This document shows, piece by piece, positions 45,279 to 53,151 of a DNA stretch of 64,000 bases (the first letter of the stretch is position 1; each line of letters begins with the position of its first letter). Both the position numbers and the translations under genes were made by a program. The DNA is from an uncultured Lachnospiraceae bacterium. Its GTDB lineage: Bacteria; Bacillota; Clostridia; Lachnospirales; Lachnospiraceae. Below the pieces are notes generated by a model. That model was given only the letters and a program-made list of their open reading frames with translations. It searched no databases and was not told the origin of the DNA. The stretch lies in contig URQQ01000018.1 of the NCBI GenBank assembly GCA_900549995.1, forward strand, positions 3,009 through 67,008. The letters run 5' to 3'.

Positions 45279-45289
45279 CCCTTTTCCTC

Positions 45290-46273
45290 CTAGAAACCGT
45301 TTGGATGTGTACTGTGCCATTTCCATGCGGAAGAAATAATCTCTGTAAGATCCGCATGTTCCGGCTTCCAGCCAAGTATTGTTTTTGCCTTCTCGCTGGA
45401 CGCAATCAGCTGTGCCGGATCTCCGGCGCGTCTTTCATCCATCACTGCCTTGATTTCTCTGCCGGTTGCCTTCCTGGCAGTTTCAATGACTTCTTTTACT
45501 GTGAATCCAACTCCATTGCCAAGATTGAAAATGTTGCTTTCATTTCCCTCTGAAAGGTACTTCACCGCAAGAATATGTGCCTGGGCGAGGTCTGTCACAT
45601 GGATGTAGTCGCGGACACAGGTTCCGTCTTTTGTATCATAGTCATCTCCAAACACGCTGATCGCTTCTCTTTGTCCGAGCGGAACCTGAAGAATCAGGGG
45701 GATCAGATGCGTCTCAGGCTTATGTGCTTCACCGATCCTGCCGCTTTCGTGTGCACCGCAGGCGTTGAAATACCGGAGTGATACATACTTCAAGCCATAT
45801 GCACGGTCGCACCATTTGAACATTTTTTCCATAGAAAGCTTTGTCTCTCCGTATGCATTTGTCGGCTCCGTACGGTCCGTCTCGAGAATCGGGACACTCT
45901 CCGGCTCACCATAGGTCGCTGCTGTAGAAGAGAATACGATTTTTTTGATCCCATGTGCCACCATTGCTTCCAGAAGTACTTTCGTTCCACACAGATTGTT
46001 ATCGTAATATTTCAGCGGGTTCGTCATGCTTTCTCCAACAAGGGAATTTGCCGCAAAATGGATCACCGCATCGATGTGCTCTTTTTCAAATACACCGTCA
46101 AGAAATGCGCGGTCTCTGATATCTCCCTGGTAAAATCTTGCCTTCTCATGTACCGCCTCAATATGGCCCGTCTCAAGGTTATCAATGATTACGACATCTT
46201 CTCCTCTGTCAATCAGTTCGTACACTGTGTGGGAACCAATATAGCCTGCACCGCCTAATACTAATACTGTCAT
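45290..46273 (-). CDS. galE: UDP-glucose 4-epimerase
   Basis: A 327-aa short-chain dehydrogenase-type epimerase. NAD is bound by LVLGGAGYIGSHT at the N terminus; the catalytic Ser/Tyr/Lys set is in FSSTAATYGEP and YGETKLSME (YxxxK, about residue 143). It converts UDP-galactose to UDP-glucose, and it also feeds the UDP-galactopyranose mutase encoded at 51190-52323. Between galK and galT in the Leloir operon. Confidence 0.96.
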   Translation of the reverse strand: MTVLVLGGAGYIGSHTVYELIDRGEDVVIIDNLETGHIEAVHEKARFYQGDIRDRAFLDGVFEKEHIDAVIHFAANSLVGESMTNPLKYYDNNLCGTKVLLEAMVAHGIKKIVFSSTAATYGEPESVPILETDRTEPTNAYGETKLSMEKMFKWCDRAYGLKYVSLRYFNACGAHESGRIGEAHKPETHLIPLILQVPLGQREAISVFGDDYDTKDGTCVRDYIHVTDLAQAHILAVKYLSEGNESNIFNLGNGVGFTVKEVIETARKATGREIKAVMDERRAGDPAQLIASSEKAKTILGWKPEHADLTEIISSAWKWHSTHPNGF

Positions 46274-46294
46274 TTTACTTCCTCCTGCCTGTCT

Positions 46295-47464
46295 CTATCT
46301 GATTTTATGTGCTCCGTCACCGATCTCTACTACATAGAATTCCGCCTCATGCCCCACTTTTTCTTTATACGCTGCGCCGATGGAACTTATGAAATGATCT
46401 ACGGACTCATTTTTCACGATACTTACCGTACATCCGCCGAATCCGCCTCCTGTGATTCTGGAGCCGATCACCCCTTCGGTCTCCCATGCGAGGTCTACCA
46501 GAATATCGATCTCCTCGCAGGACACTTCATAGTCATCTCTGAGGGATACATGGGACGCATTCATCAGTCCTCCGAACAGACGGATATCATTCTCCTTGAG
46601 AGCCTCTACCGCACGGATTGTCCTCTGATTTTCGAATACGGCATGACGCGCGCGTTTTAACGCTGTCGGATTTGTAATCGCCCGTTTATTCTGATTGAAC
46701 TGAGGCTCAGAAAGGTCACCAAGTGTTTTGATATCTATCACGTTCTGAAGATCTTTCAATGCCTCTTCACACTCTCTTCTTCTGTCATTGTAGGCAGAAT
46801 CCACAAGGCTGTGTTTTACCTTACTGTTGGTAATTACGATTTTGGCATCTTCTAACTGGATTTTAGAATACTCGTAATTCAAAGTTGCCGTATCAAGGAA
46901 AATTGCATGATCCTTTTTCCCCATGGCGCTGGCAAACTGATCCATAATTCCACAGTTCATTCCATTAAAGTTATTCTCTGAATACTGTCCAGTCAACGCG
47001 ATATCAACCATACTGATATCCTCAAACGCAAACAGATCTTTTAAGATCAGCCCGGTCAATACTTCCAGAGAAGCAGAGGATGAAAGCCCGGATCCATTCG
47101 GGATATTGCCGTAGATCAGAAGATCAAGCCCTGCAGGAATTTTATATCCTTTCTTCTCAAATGCCCACATGACACCCTTTGGATAATTGGTCCAGTCAGC
47201 TTCTTTTGATGGAACCAGATCCTCAAGACTTGATTCAATGACGCCAAGCTTTTCAAAATTCATAGAGTAAAAACGAAGCTTATGATCTTCTCTCTTTCTT
47301 GCAACACCATATGTACCGAGTGTCAGTGCACATGGAAATACATGCCCGCCGTTATAATCTGTATGTTCTCCAATCAGATTCACACGGCCCGGTGCAAAGT
47401 ACAGATGTGTCTCGCCCTCTGTTCCAAAAAGTTCCTCAAATTTCTCCTGCAGTTTTTCGTTCAT
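46295..47464 (-). CDS. galK: Galactokinase
   Basis: A 389-aa GHMP kinase. Motifs in order: GRVNLIGEHTDYNGG (substrate site, residues 26-40), GNIPNGSGLSSSAS (ATP loop, about 120-133), MDQFASAMG with the catalytic Asp, and RITGGGFGGCTVSI near the C terminus. AAAGGGAGAGG lies upstream of the ATG. It is the first gene of galK-galE-galT and has a strong promoter with an operator just downstream of it. Confidence 0.97.
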   Translation of the reverse strand: MNEKLQEKFEELFGTEGETHLYFAPGRVNLIGEHTDYNGGHVFPCALTLGTYGVARKREDHKLRFYSMNFEKLGVIESSLEDLVPSKEADWTNYPKGVMWAFEKKGYKIPAGLDLLIYGNIPNGSGLSSSASLEVLTGLILKDLFAFEDISMVDIALTGQYSENNFNGMNCGIMDQFASAMGKKDHAIFLDTATLNYEYSKIQLEDAKIVITNSKVKHSLVDSAYNDRRRECEEALKDLQNVIDIKTLGDLSEPQFNQNKRAITNPTALKRARHAVFENQRTIRAVEALKENDIRLFGGLMNASHVSLRDDYEVSCEEIDILVDLAWETEGVIGSRITGGGFGGCTVSIVKNESVDHFISSIGAAYKEKVGHEAEFYVVEIGDGAHKIR

Positions 47465-47496
47465 GTGACCTCTCCCTTTATTTATTTTAATATTTT

Positions 47497-47508
47497 TGTT
47501 CTAAAACA
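47497..47508 (-). promoter_or_regulatory. Operator of the galKET operon
   Basis: TGTTCTAAAACA on the plus strand. Exactly the reverse complement occurs at 48485-48496 before the regulator gene. Here it lies 13 bases downstream of the -10 box, where a bound repressor would block RNA polymerase. Confidence 0.7.
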
Positions 47509-47521
47509 TTTTATTTGTTTT

Positions 47522-47549
47522 ATTATACCATATTCATCCCTGCTGTCAA
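47522..47549 (-). promoter_or_regulatory. Promoter of galKET
   Basis: Minus strand TTGACA (47544-47549), 16 bases, TATAAT (47522-47527): consensus in both boxes. The -35 box reaches into the last codons of the regulator gene. Confidence 0.85.
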
Positions 47550-48460
47550 TAGACAAGTTTCATAACAATTGCCTGTGGATAATCTCCAAAACAGTCCCCG
47601 AACAGGTTGATACCTCCTTTGTGGGCTGCATCCTCTTTGATCCCGATTTTCACCGAGATATATTCCTGTTCCGTGAGTCTGTAATCCACGATCGCATTTT
47701 GGGAAACTTTCATCCCGTCCAGATAGCTCCCCTTCTGGTCAATGCTCCATGTCTTTAAAAGCCCATACTGTGTATTCTGGTTGGGCCACCATGCCGGATT
47801 CAGGTTCCCCCGCCTTCCCCCGAAATCACTCGGGCAAAGCCACGTCCCAACCTCAACATCGTTGATCCATACAGTAATATCTGACGGATGTTCCATATTA
47901 TATTCATGATCTTCGGAACACAGCTCCATGGAAAGTTCCAGATTTTTCAGGTCATTCTTTTTCAGTGCCGAATTCGGAAAACGGTATTCCAGATACCCGT
48001 TCCCCAGCCAGATCAGCTTCGCTTCTGTTCTCCGTGGGTTATAGAATATGGCAGGTTCATCTTCCATATCAATGTATCCTTCCTGCGATACCATCCCGCA
48101 GGTCGGTTCCACATGGTAATCAACATAGTTGCCGATTGGCATGCTGATCCGCTCTACTTTCTCATCGACCTCCTGCCTGAGACTGATAAAGATGCTCCCC
48201 ACACGCTTTGTACATACTTTCATAGATCCACGGACTGCCGCCCGGAGTTCCGTCTCAATCAGGCCGGCTTCTTCCAGCACCCGCACATGCATCGCTGCAG
48301 AAGACGCCGGAACCTCCAAAAGTTCCGCAATCTCATTTACATTATAGGACCTCGTCTCCAGTTCTTTCAGAAGGCGGATTCTCGGTTCAGAGGACAATGC
48401 TTTTCCGATTGCCGCAATCCGCTCTGTCTGCCCCAAATCTAAAGTTTCTGTTTTATTCAA
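47546..48460 (-). CDS. ArsR-type transcriptional regulator of the gal operon
   Basis: A 304-aa protein. The N-terminal 85 residues are an ArsR-like winged helix (ALSSEPRIRLLKELETRSYNVNEIAELLEVPASSAAMHVRVLEEAGLI). The remaining 210 residues form a beta-rich domain with many aromatic residues (ITVWINDVEVGTWLCPSDFGG, NPAWWPNQNTQYG) that looks like a sugar-binding sensor; I cannot name its family. No metal-binding Cys motif typical of metal ArsR proteins is seen. Start is TTG at 48460 with AAGGAGAA 8 bases upstream; the nearby ATG frame stops after two codons. It probably represses galKET and itself. Confidence 0.8.
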   Translation of the reverse strand: MNKTETLDLGQTERIAAIGKALSSEPRIRLLKELETRSYNVNEIAELLEVPASSAAMHVRVLEEAGLIETELRAAVRGSMKVCTKRVGSIFISLRQEVDEKVERISMPIGNYVDYHVEPTCGMVSQEGYIDMEDEPAIFYNPRRTEAKLIWLGNGYLEYRFPNSALKKNDLKNLELSMELCSEDHEYNMEHPSDITVWINDVEVGTWLCPSDFGGRRGNLNPAWWPNQNTQYGLLKTWSIDQKGSYLDGMKVSQNAIVDYRLTEQEYISVKIGIKEDAAHKGGINLFGDCFGDYPQAIVMKLVY

Positions 48461-48484
48461 GACATATTCTCCTTTTAATTAATT

Positions 48485-48496
48485 TGTTTTAGAACA
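48485..48496 (-). promoter_or_regulatory. Operator of the gal regulator gene
   Basis: TGTTTTAGAACA on the plus strand, the exact reverse complement of the operator before galK. It lies 17 bases downstream of the regulator's -10 box. Confidence 0.7.
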
Positions 48497-48513
48497 TTTT
48501 TATTGTTATAAAT

Positions 48514-48542
48514 ATTGTATTCTTTTTTCTGTTCTTCGTCAA
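48514..48542 (-). promoter_or_regulatory. Promoter of the gal regulator gene
   Basis: Minus strand TTGACG (48537-48542), 17 bases, TACAAT (48514-48519). Confidence 0.75.
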
Positions 48543-48554
48543 TTCATTCTTCTG

Positions 48555-48583
48555 TTGTCCCCCGGAAGATTCCATATTATAAT
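48555..48583 (+). promoter_or_regulatory. Promoter of the lipid kinase gene
   Basis: TTGTCC (48555-48560), 17 bases, TATAAT (48578-48583). It stands back to back with the gal regulator promoter. Confidence 0.65.
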
Positions 48584-48610
48584 AAAAGTAAATTCTAAAG
48601 GAGGAGCTTT

Positions 48611-49528
48611 ATGTATACATTTATAGTAAATCCCAATTCCCGTTCCAGAAGAGGGCATATGATCTGGGCTAAAATTGAGCCTGTCCTCCGCCTTCGTCAA
48701 ATCTCTTACGAGGTTTATTTTACGCAGTATCAAAAGCATGCCACAGAAATTGCCAGACGCATTACCTGTGACGGGCTTGAGCATATCTTGATCGCTGTCG
48801 GCGGTGATGGTACCGTCAATGAAGTGGTCAATGGAATCTGTGATTTCAGGAAAACAAAATTCGGATATATTCCCAGCGGTTCCGGCAATGATTTTGCCAA
48901 GGGACTTTCCCTGGAGACAGATCCTGTGGATGCGCTGGAACGTATCTTCAATCCGCGGCAGATTCTTACCGTTGACCTCGGCCAGACCGTCTGCAAAAAT
49001 AAGACTTCCAAATACTTCACGTTCAGTTCCGGGATCGGATTTGATGCTGCAGTCTGCCATCAATCCATGGTTTCGGGGATTAAATCTATACTGAACCGTC
49101 TTCATCTGGGTAAGCTTACCTATACATTGATTGCCATCGAACGGCTTTGTTTTCTGGAGCCGGTGAACCTTGCCCTTCATCTGGATGATGGAAAAGAGTT
49201 CCTGTATGAGCGGACAGTTTTCGCAGCAGCCATGAATCTTCCGTATGAAGGAGGCGGATTTCGGTTCTGCCCCGATGCCAGCGCTTCTGACGGACAGTTA
49301 GACCTGATCACCGTCTCAGGGCTTTCCAGAGCAGGTGCCGTATTCGTACTGCTCCCTGCCTTGTTCGGGCGTCACACACGTTCCAGGCATGTAGCAATCC
49401 ACCGCTGCCAAAGAGCCCACATCAGTGTCTCTTCCCCGCTTCCGGTACATACGGACGGCGAGCCTGTCGTAGCCCAAAAGGAGCTTTGCTTTGCCATCGC
49501 CCCTGAACAGCTTCAAGTATTATTCTGA
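48611..49528 (+). CDS. Diacylglycerol/lipid kinase family protein
   Basis: A 305-aa protein of the DagK/YegS group. ATP is bound by the AVGGDGTVNEVVNG loop (about residues 62-76); GYIPSGSGNDFAKGL follows near residue 97, and the C-terminal CFAIAPEQL segment closes the beta domain. It phosphorylates a diacylglycerol-type lipid, returning it to phospholipid or teichoic-acid metabolism. AAAGGAGGAGC precedes the ATG. The GDPD gene follows after 25 bases. Confidence 0.9.
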   Translation: MYTFIVNPNSRSRRGHMIWAKIEPVLRLRQISYEVYFTQYQKHATEIARRITCDGLEHILIAVGGDGTVNEVVNGICDFRKTKFGYIPSGSGNDFAKGLSLETDPVDALERIFNPRQILTVDLGQTVCKNKTSKYFTFSSGIGFDAAVCHQSMVSGIKSILNRLHLGKLTYTLIAIERLCFLEPVNLALHLDDGKEFLYERTVFAAAMNLPYEGGGFRFCPDASASDGQLDLITVSGLSRAGAVFVLLPALFGRHTRSRHVAIHRCQRAHISVSSPLPVHTDGEPVVAQKELCFAIAPEQLQVLF

Positions 49529-49553
49529 ATTATGATTTCCCGGAGGAACTTCT

Positions 49554-50372
49554 ATGATATTACTGATCAAACTACTGCCTGGTGCCTTCATTCTCTACCT
49601 TTTGCTGCTTCTGCCCCGCTTTTCCAGACGCAGGGAGGTACTTATATTTAATCATCGTTCTTTCGCGCACCGGGGCTTCCATTCTGCCAGCCAGCTGGTC
49701 CCGGAAAATTCTATCCCGGCATTTAAAGAGGCTCTGAAACGCCATCTGGGAATAGAACTGGATGTCCATCTGACAAGAGACGGCAAGGTCGTCGTCTTCC
49801 ACGACGATGATCTGTCACGGATGTGTAAGACTCAGGGCACAATAGAGTCCATGACTTACGAAGAGCTCCGCCATCTTCACCTTGGCAATACCTCCGAACA
49901 TATTCCTCTTCTGACGGAAGTTCTTTCCCTCGTAGGCGGGCGCGTTCCCCTTCTGATTGAATTAAAGCTTCCGGGAAAGGACACTCTGCTCTGCCAGAAG
50001 ACCCAGGAAATTCTTGATTCCTACCAGGGCAGTTACATGATCCAGTCCTTTAATACCCTGGTGCTTCACTGGTACCGGACCAACGCCCCATCCGTACTCC
50101 GCGGACAGCTCTCTTCGAATCTGATGAAGGACAAGGAGAAAAATGTCATGTTTCTGAGATTTTTATCCCGTTTTCTGCTGCTGAACCTCCTTGGACGGCC
50201 GGATTTTATCTCTTACAAATACAAAGACCGTAAAAACCCAAGCCTTTTTCTGCTTCAGTATCTCTACCGCACTCCGGTCGCAGTGTGGACATTGCGAAGT
50301 GTCAATGACTATAATGACGCAAAAAAAGTATATAATATGACTATTTTTGAAAAAATCGGGGAAAATTATTAA
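49554..50372 (+). CDS. Glycerophosphodiester phosphodiesterase family protein
   Basis: A 272-aa enzyme with an N-terminal hydrophobic helix (residues 3-20) that anchors it to the membrane. The GDPD motifs are FAHRGFHSA (about residue 38), PENSIPAFKEAL, ELDVHLTRDGKVVVFHDDDL and the late VAVWTLRS. It hydrolyses glycerophosphodiesters, probably of lipids or glycerol-phosphate polymers. GGAGGAAC precedes the ATG. Confidence 0.92.
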   Translation: MILLIKLLPGAFILYLLLLLPRFSRRREVLIFNHRSFAHRGFHSASQLVPENSIPAFKEALKRHLGIELDVHLTRDGKVVVFHDDDLSRMCKTQGTIESMTYEELRHLHLGNTSEHIPLLTEVLSLVGGRVPLLIELKLPGKDTLLCQKTQEILDSYQGSYMIQSFNTLVLHWYRTNAPSVLRGQLSSNLMKDKEKNVMFLRFLSRFLLLNLLGRPDFISYKYKDRKNPSLFLLQYLYRTPVAVWTLRSVNDYNDAKKVYNMTIFEKIGENY

Positions 50373-50388
50373 GATACTATGAATTGGA

Positions 50389-50417
50389 TTGAGACAAAAC
50401 TTTATTCATGCTATAAT
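50389..50417 (+). promoter_or_regulatory. Promoter of the PAP2 gene
   Basis: TTGAGA (50389-50394), 17 bases, TATAAT (50412-50417). Confidence 0.8.
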
Positions 50418-50466
50418 CGAGACGAATAAAAGGAAACCATATTGAATCAATGAGGAAGCGACGATT

Positions 50467-51135
50467 ATGAAAATAAAAAATCTCATACAAAAGTATAAAC
50501 ATGCTTGGGTGCTGCTGTACGCTTTTATCTACATGCCTTGGTTTCTGTATCTTGAAAAACATGTAACCACAGACTTCCATGTCATCGAAACTTCGCTGGA
50601 TGATAAGATCCCGTTTATTGAATATTTTATCATTCCATATCTGCTGTGGTTCGCATTTATCGCTGTTACCATCGGTTACTTTTTCTTTACAGATAAAGCC
50701 GGATACTACAAGTTAACTGCATTTTTGTTTACCGGAATGACAATTTTTCTGATCGTATCTACCGTATATCCAAACGGTCAGACCCTGCGCCCTGTAACTT
50801 TTGCAAGGGATAACATTTTCGTAGACCTTGTCAAGACGCTCTATAAGACAGATACCCCGACCAACGTACTTCCAAGTATTCATGTATTTAATTCCATCGG
50901 TGCCTACATCGCAATCTCACACAGCGAGAAACTGCATTCAAAGAAATGGGTCCGCTACGGTGCATTTGTACTGACTGTTCTTATCATTTTAGCCACGATG
51001 TTCTTAAAACAACATTCAGTGATTGATGTAATTACCGCAGGAATTATGGCAATTGTCATGTATCAGGTGATTTACGCTGCAGAATTAAAAAAAGAAACTT
51101 CTCCCTCGAAGAGGATTGTAAGAAAACGTGCTTAA
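50467..51135 (+). CDS. PAP2-family membrane phosphatase
   Basis: A 222-aa protein with about six hydrophobic segments. PAP2 catalytic motifs LPSIHVFNS (about residue 140) and KQHSVIDVITAG (about 182) are present; the first motif in the usual KxxxxxxRP form is seen only partly (TLRPVTFARD). It dephosphorylates a lipid phosphate or inositol lipid. It has its own promoter and a strong terminator. Confidence 0.88.
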   Translation: MKIKNLIQKYKHAWVLLYAFIYMPWFLYLEKHVTTDFHVIETSLDDKIPFIEYFIIPYLLWFAFIAVTIGYFFFTDKAGYYKLTAFLFTGMTIFLIVSTVYPNGQTLRPVTFARDNIFVDLVKTLYKTDTPTNVLPSIHVFNSIGAYIAISHSEKLHSKKWVRYGAFVLTVLIILATMFLKQHSVIDVITAGIMAIVMYQVIYAAELKKETSPSKRIVRKRA

Positions 51136-51138
51136 ATT

Positions 51139-51179
51139 AAAAATCTTCAGTTTCCGCTGTTCAGAAACTGAAGATTTTT
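51139..51179. terminator. Bidirectional terminator between PAP2 and glf
   Basis: AAAAATCTTCAGTTTC pairs perfectly with GAAACTGAAGATTTTT around a 9-base loop. Confidence 0.92.
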
Positions 51180-51189
51180 TAATATGGAA

Positions 51190-52323
51190 TTATAAAGTTT
51201 TACTCATCTCCAGAGCCTTCTCAACCATCTTATCAATATTATAATACTGATATTCTGCCAGCCGTCCAAGAAGGTGGAAGTTTTTCACATTTGCTACTTC
51301 TTCCTTGTATTTCTCATAAAGCGCCTGATTCTCATCATTTGCAATGACATAATAAGGAATCTGTCCATCCTCCCCGGTATATGCAAACGGATACTCTTTG
51401 GAAATCGTTGTTCCTTCGCATTCCTGTCCTGTCAGCCATTTGTATTCCGTAATTCTTGTAAAATCTTCATCCACTGTATAGTTGACAACAGAATGTCCCT
51501 GATAATCCGGCTTGTCATAATGTTCAAAAGAAAAACGAAGAGTGCGGTAAGGAAGGCGTCCGTATTTACAGTCAAAGAACTCATCCAGCGGCCCTGTAAA
51601 AATCAGCTGCCCGTCAAATGCCTGTCCCTCGTACCACACCTGATCTCCTTTGATCTCAATCACATCTTTTGCCTCGGTGTGAAGCTTCAGCGTAATCTTT
51701 TCATGATCCAGCATTTTCTCATACATCGGTGTAAAACCATCTTTCGGGAGTCCCTGGTATTTATCCGCAAAATACCCGTTGTCATCTGAAATATTGACCG
51801 GCACTCTGGCAGTCACGGCAGGATCAATCTCTTCCGGCTTTTTCCCCCACTGTTTCATCGTATAATATACGTAGATGTTGTCATATACAAATTTACCGAC
51901 ACGCTTTAAATCTTCATCCTCCTGCTCCATAAGATCCAGAATCGGCACCTTCGTCCCCATTCCATATTTCGCCAGAAGCTTCTCTTTCAGCATATCCGCA
52001 TCTTCCGGAAATGCTTCCTTTAATGTATGAAGATTAAATGGAACCGGCATCAGATTTCCATGTACATTTGCCACAACTTCATGCCGGAAATAACGCCAAT
52101 CCGTGAATCTTGAAAGATACTCGAATACCTCCTCATTGTTCGTATGGAAGATATGCGGGCCGTACAGATGAATCAGCACTCCGTCCTTATCCTTCTCATC
52201 ATAACAGTTTCCGCCCACATGATGCTTCTTCTCCAGAACGAGCACCTTCTGCCCCTTCTCAGCAAGTTCCCTTGCGATCACACTCCCAGCCGTTCCGGCT
52301 CCAACTACAATTGCATCGTACAT
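51190..52323 (-). CDS. glf: UDP-galactopyranose mutase
   Basis: A 377-aa flavoenzyme that converts UDP-galactopyranose to UDP-galactofuranose for surface glycans. The FAD-binding DAIVVGAGTAGSVIARELAEKG opens the protein; GGNCYDEKDKDGVLIHLYGPHIFHTN, TGPLDEFFDCKYGRLPYRTLRFSFE and the C-terminal LLGRLAEYQYYNID are signatures. GGGAGGAT lies upstream. Single gene; galE in this window can make its substrate. Confidence 0.97.
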   Translation of the reverse strand: MYDAIVVGAGTAGSVIARELAEKGQKVLVLEKKHHVGGNCYDEKDKDGVLIHLYGPHIFHTNNEEVFEYLSRFTDWRYFRHEVVANVHGNLMPVPFNLHTLKEAFPEDADMLKEKLLAKYGMGTKVPILDLMEQEDEDLKRVGKFVYDNIYVYYTMKQWGKKPEEIDPAVTARVPVNISDDNGYFADKYQGLPKDGFTPMYEKMLDHEKITLKLHTEAKDVIEIKGDQVWYEGQAFDGQLIFTGPLDEFFDCKYGRLPYRTLRFSFEHYDKPDYQGHSVVNYTVDEDFTRITEYKWLTGQECEGTTISKEYPFAYTGEDGQIPYYVIANDENQALYEKYKEEVANVKNFHLLGRLAEYQYYNIDKMVEKALEMSKTL

Positions 52324-52408
52324 TTTATAAATCCTCCCTTGTTCATTCCATGATCAGCTCATGTCACACTCTATCGATAAGTATATCAGCCAGACAACGG
52401 TTTTGCAA

Positions 52409-52744
52409 TCACTCTTCCTCCATCATGACCATATGCGCAACGGCAACCTCATTATCGTCGCCCTCACCGCCATACATACTCATCTGAATCAGCATCACAC
52501 GCTCCTTCGCCATCGAAAGCTCCCCGGCTATCTGATCCGAGTCCTTGCCGGCTGCCATCAAAGCCTTCACAGCCCGCACCTCTTTGACTACCTCGCTCAG
52601 CCTCCCGGCGCCTTCCTCCGCCGCCACCGCCGGCTCATCATCCTCATCCACCTGAAAATCCTCAAGCTTTAACTCCCGCTTATTCTGATCCGGGTTCAGG
52701 AACTCCTCCATCTCCCAGTCGGTTAGTTTATTGTCTTTAGTCAT
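52409..52744 (-). CDS. Small acidic protein, unknown function
   Basis: A 111-aa, strongly acidic protein (many Asp/Glu; ends MMEEE) without membrane segments. Residues about 48-90 look helical (RLSEVVKEVRAVKALMAAGKDSDQIAGELSMAKERV) and their second half could be a helix-turn-helix, which is only a guess. AAAGGAG lies 6 bases before the ATG. Eight bases beyond that site begins the inverted-repeat element at 52764, so its promoter must lie within or beyond that element. Confidence 0.65.
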   Translation of the reverse strand: MTKDNKLTDWEMEEFLNPDQNKRELKLEDFQVDEDDEPAVAAEEGAGRLSEVVKEVRAVKALMAAGKDSDQIAGELSMAKERVMLIQMSMYGGEGDDNEVAVAHMVMMEEE

Positions 52745-52764
52745 TTGAAACTCCTTTCTATTTG

Positions 52765-52797
52765 GGGACGTAATCCTTTTCAGTTGTATTACGTCCC
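52765..52797. repeat. Left terminal hairpin repeat of the element
   Basis: GGGACGTAAT and ATTACGTCCC arms around a 13-base loop. It is an inverted copy of 53113-53145 with about two differences. Confidence 0.85.
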
Positions 52798-53112
52798 AAA
52801 CTTAGTTTAGACCTGTCCCTTTTTGTAATTTAACCTGTCCCCAAATGAAACTTGTACTTAGCAAAACTCCCATTTACGCCATTTGTCTCAGACTTCCTTT
52901 AATAATAATGGCTAAAAATGTAGTATTCGTACTTGCCCGCCTCACCAACCTGTTTCCTCAAGTTTCCAAAACCCGCACAGTTGCGGACTTTCAGCTTTAT
53001 AGTGGTCGATTTGACACCGTCCATGAAACGGCTATTTTCTTCTTTTGGAACAGGTAATACCGCAGTTGGGGACAGGTTTAACTGCAATTAGGGACAGGTT
53101 GATTTGCAGTTT

Positions 53113-53145
53113 GGGACGTAATACAATTGAAAAAGATTACGTCCC
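53113..53145. repeat. Right terminal hairpin repeat of the element
   Basis: GGGACGTAAT and ATTACGTCCC arms around a 13-base loop, an inverted copy of the left end. It lies 6 bases from the stop codon of sfsA-mutY and may also act as its terminator. Confidence 0.85.
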
Positions 53146-53151
53146 TAATTA

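Larger units (their letters stand above)
52764..53146. mobile_element. 383-bp gene-free element with nested inverted repeats
   Basis: Both ends carry the same 33-base near-palindrome in opposite orientation (52765-52797 and 53113-53145): GGGACGTAAT...ATTACGTCCC, itself a hairpin. Inside, each end has two further units with ACCTGTCCC (left) or GGGACAGGT (right), so about 90 bases at each side are inverted copies. The middle (about 52850-53050) has no convincing gene. It resembles a non-autonomous REP/MITE-like element; no target duplication is obvious. It fits exactly between the sfsA-mutY stop and the next ribosome site. Confidence 0.75.

Noticed and set aside
48539..49180. Minus-strand frame opposite the lipid kinase
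   Set aside because: Shadow of a gene with clear kinase motifs and a strong ribosome site on the plus strand.
52845..53087. Two frames of 62-70 codons inside the inverted-repeat element
   Set aside because: Neither has a ribosome site or recognisable family; each includes parts of the repeats themselves.
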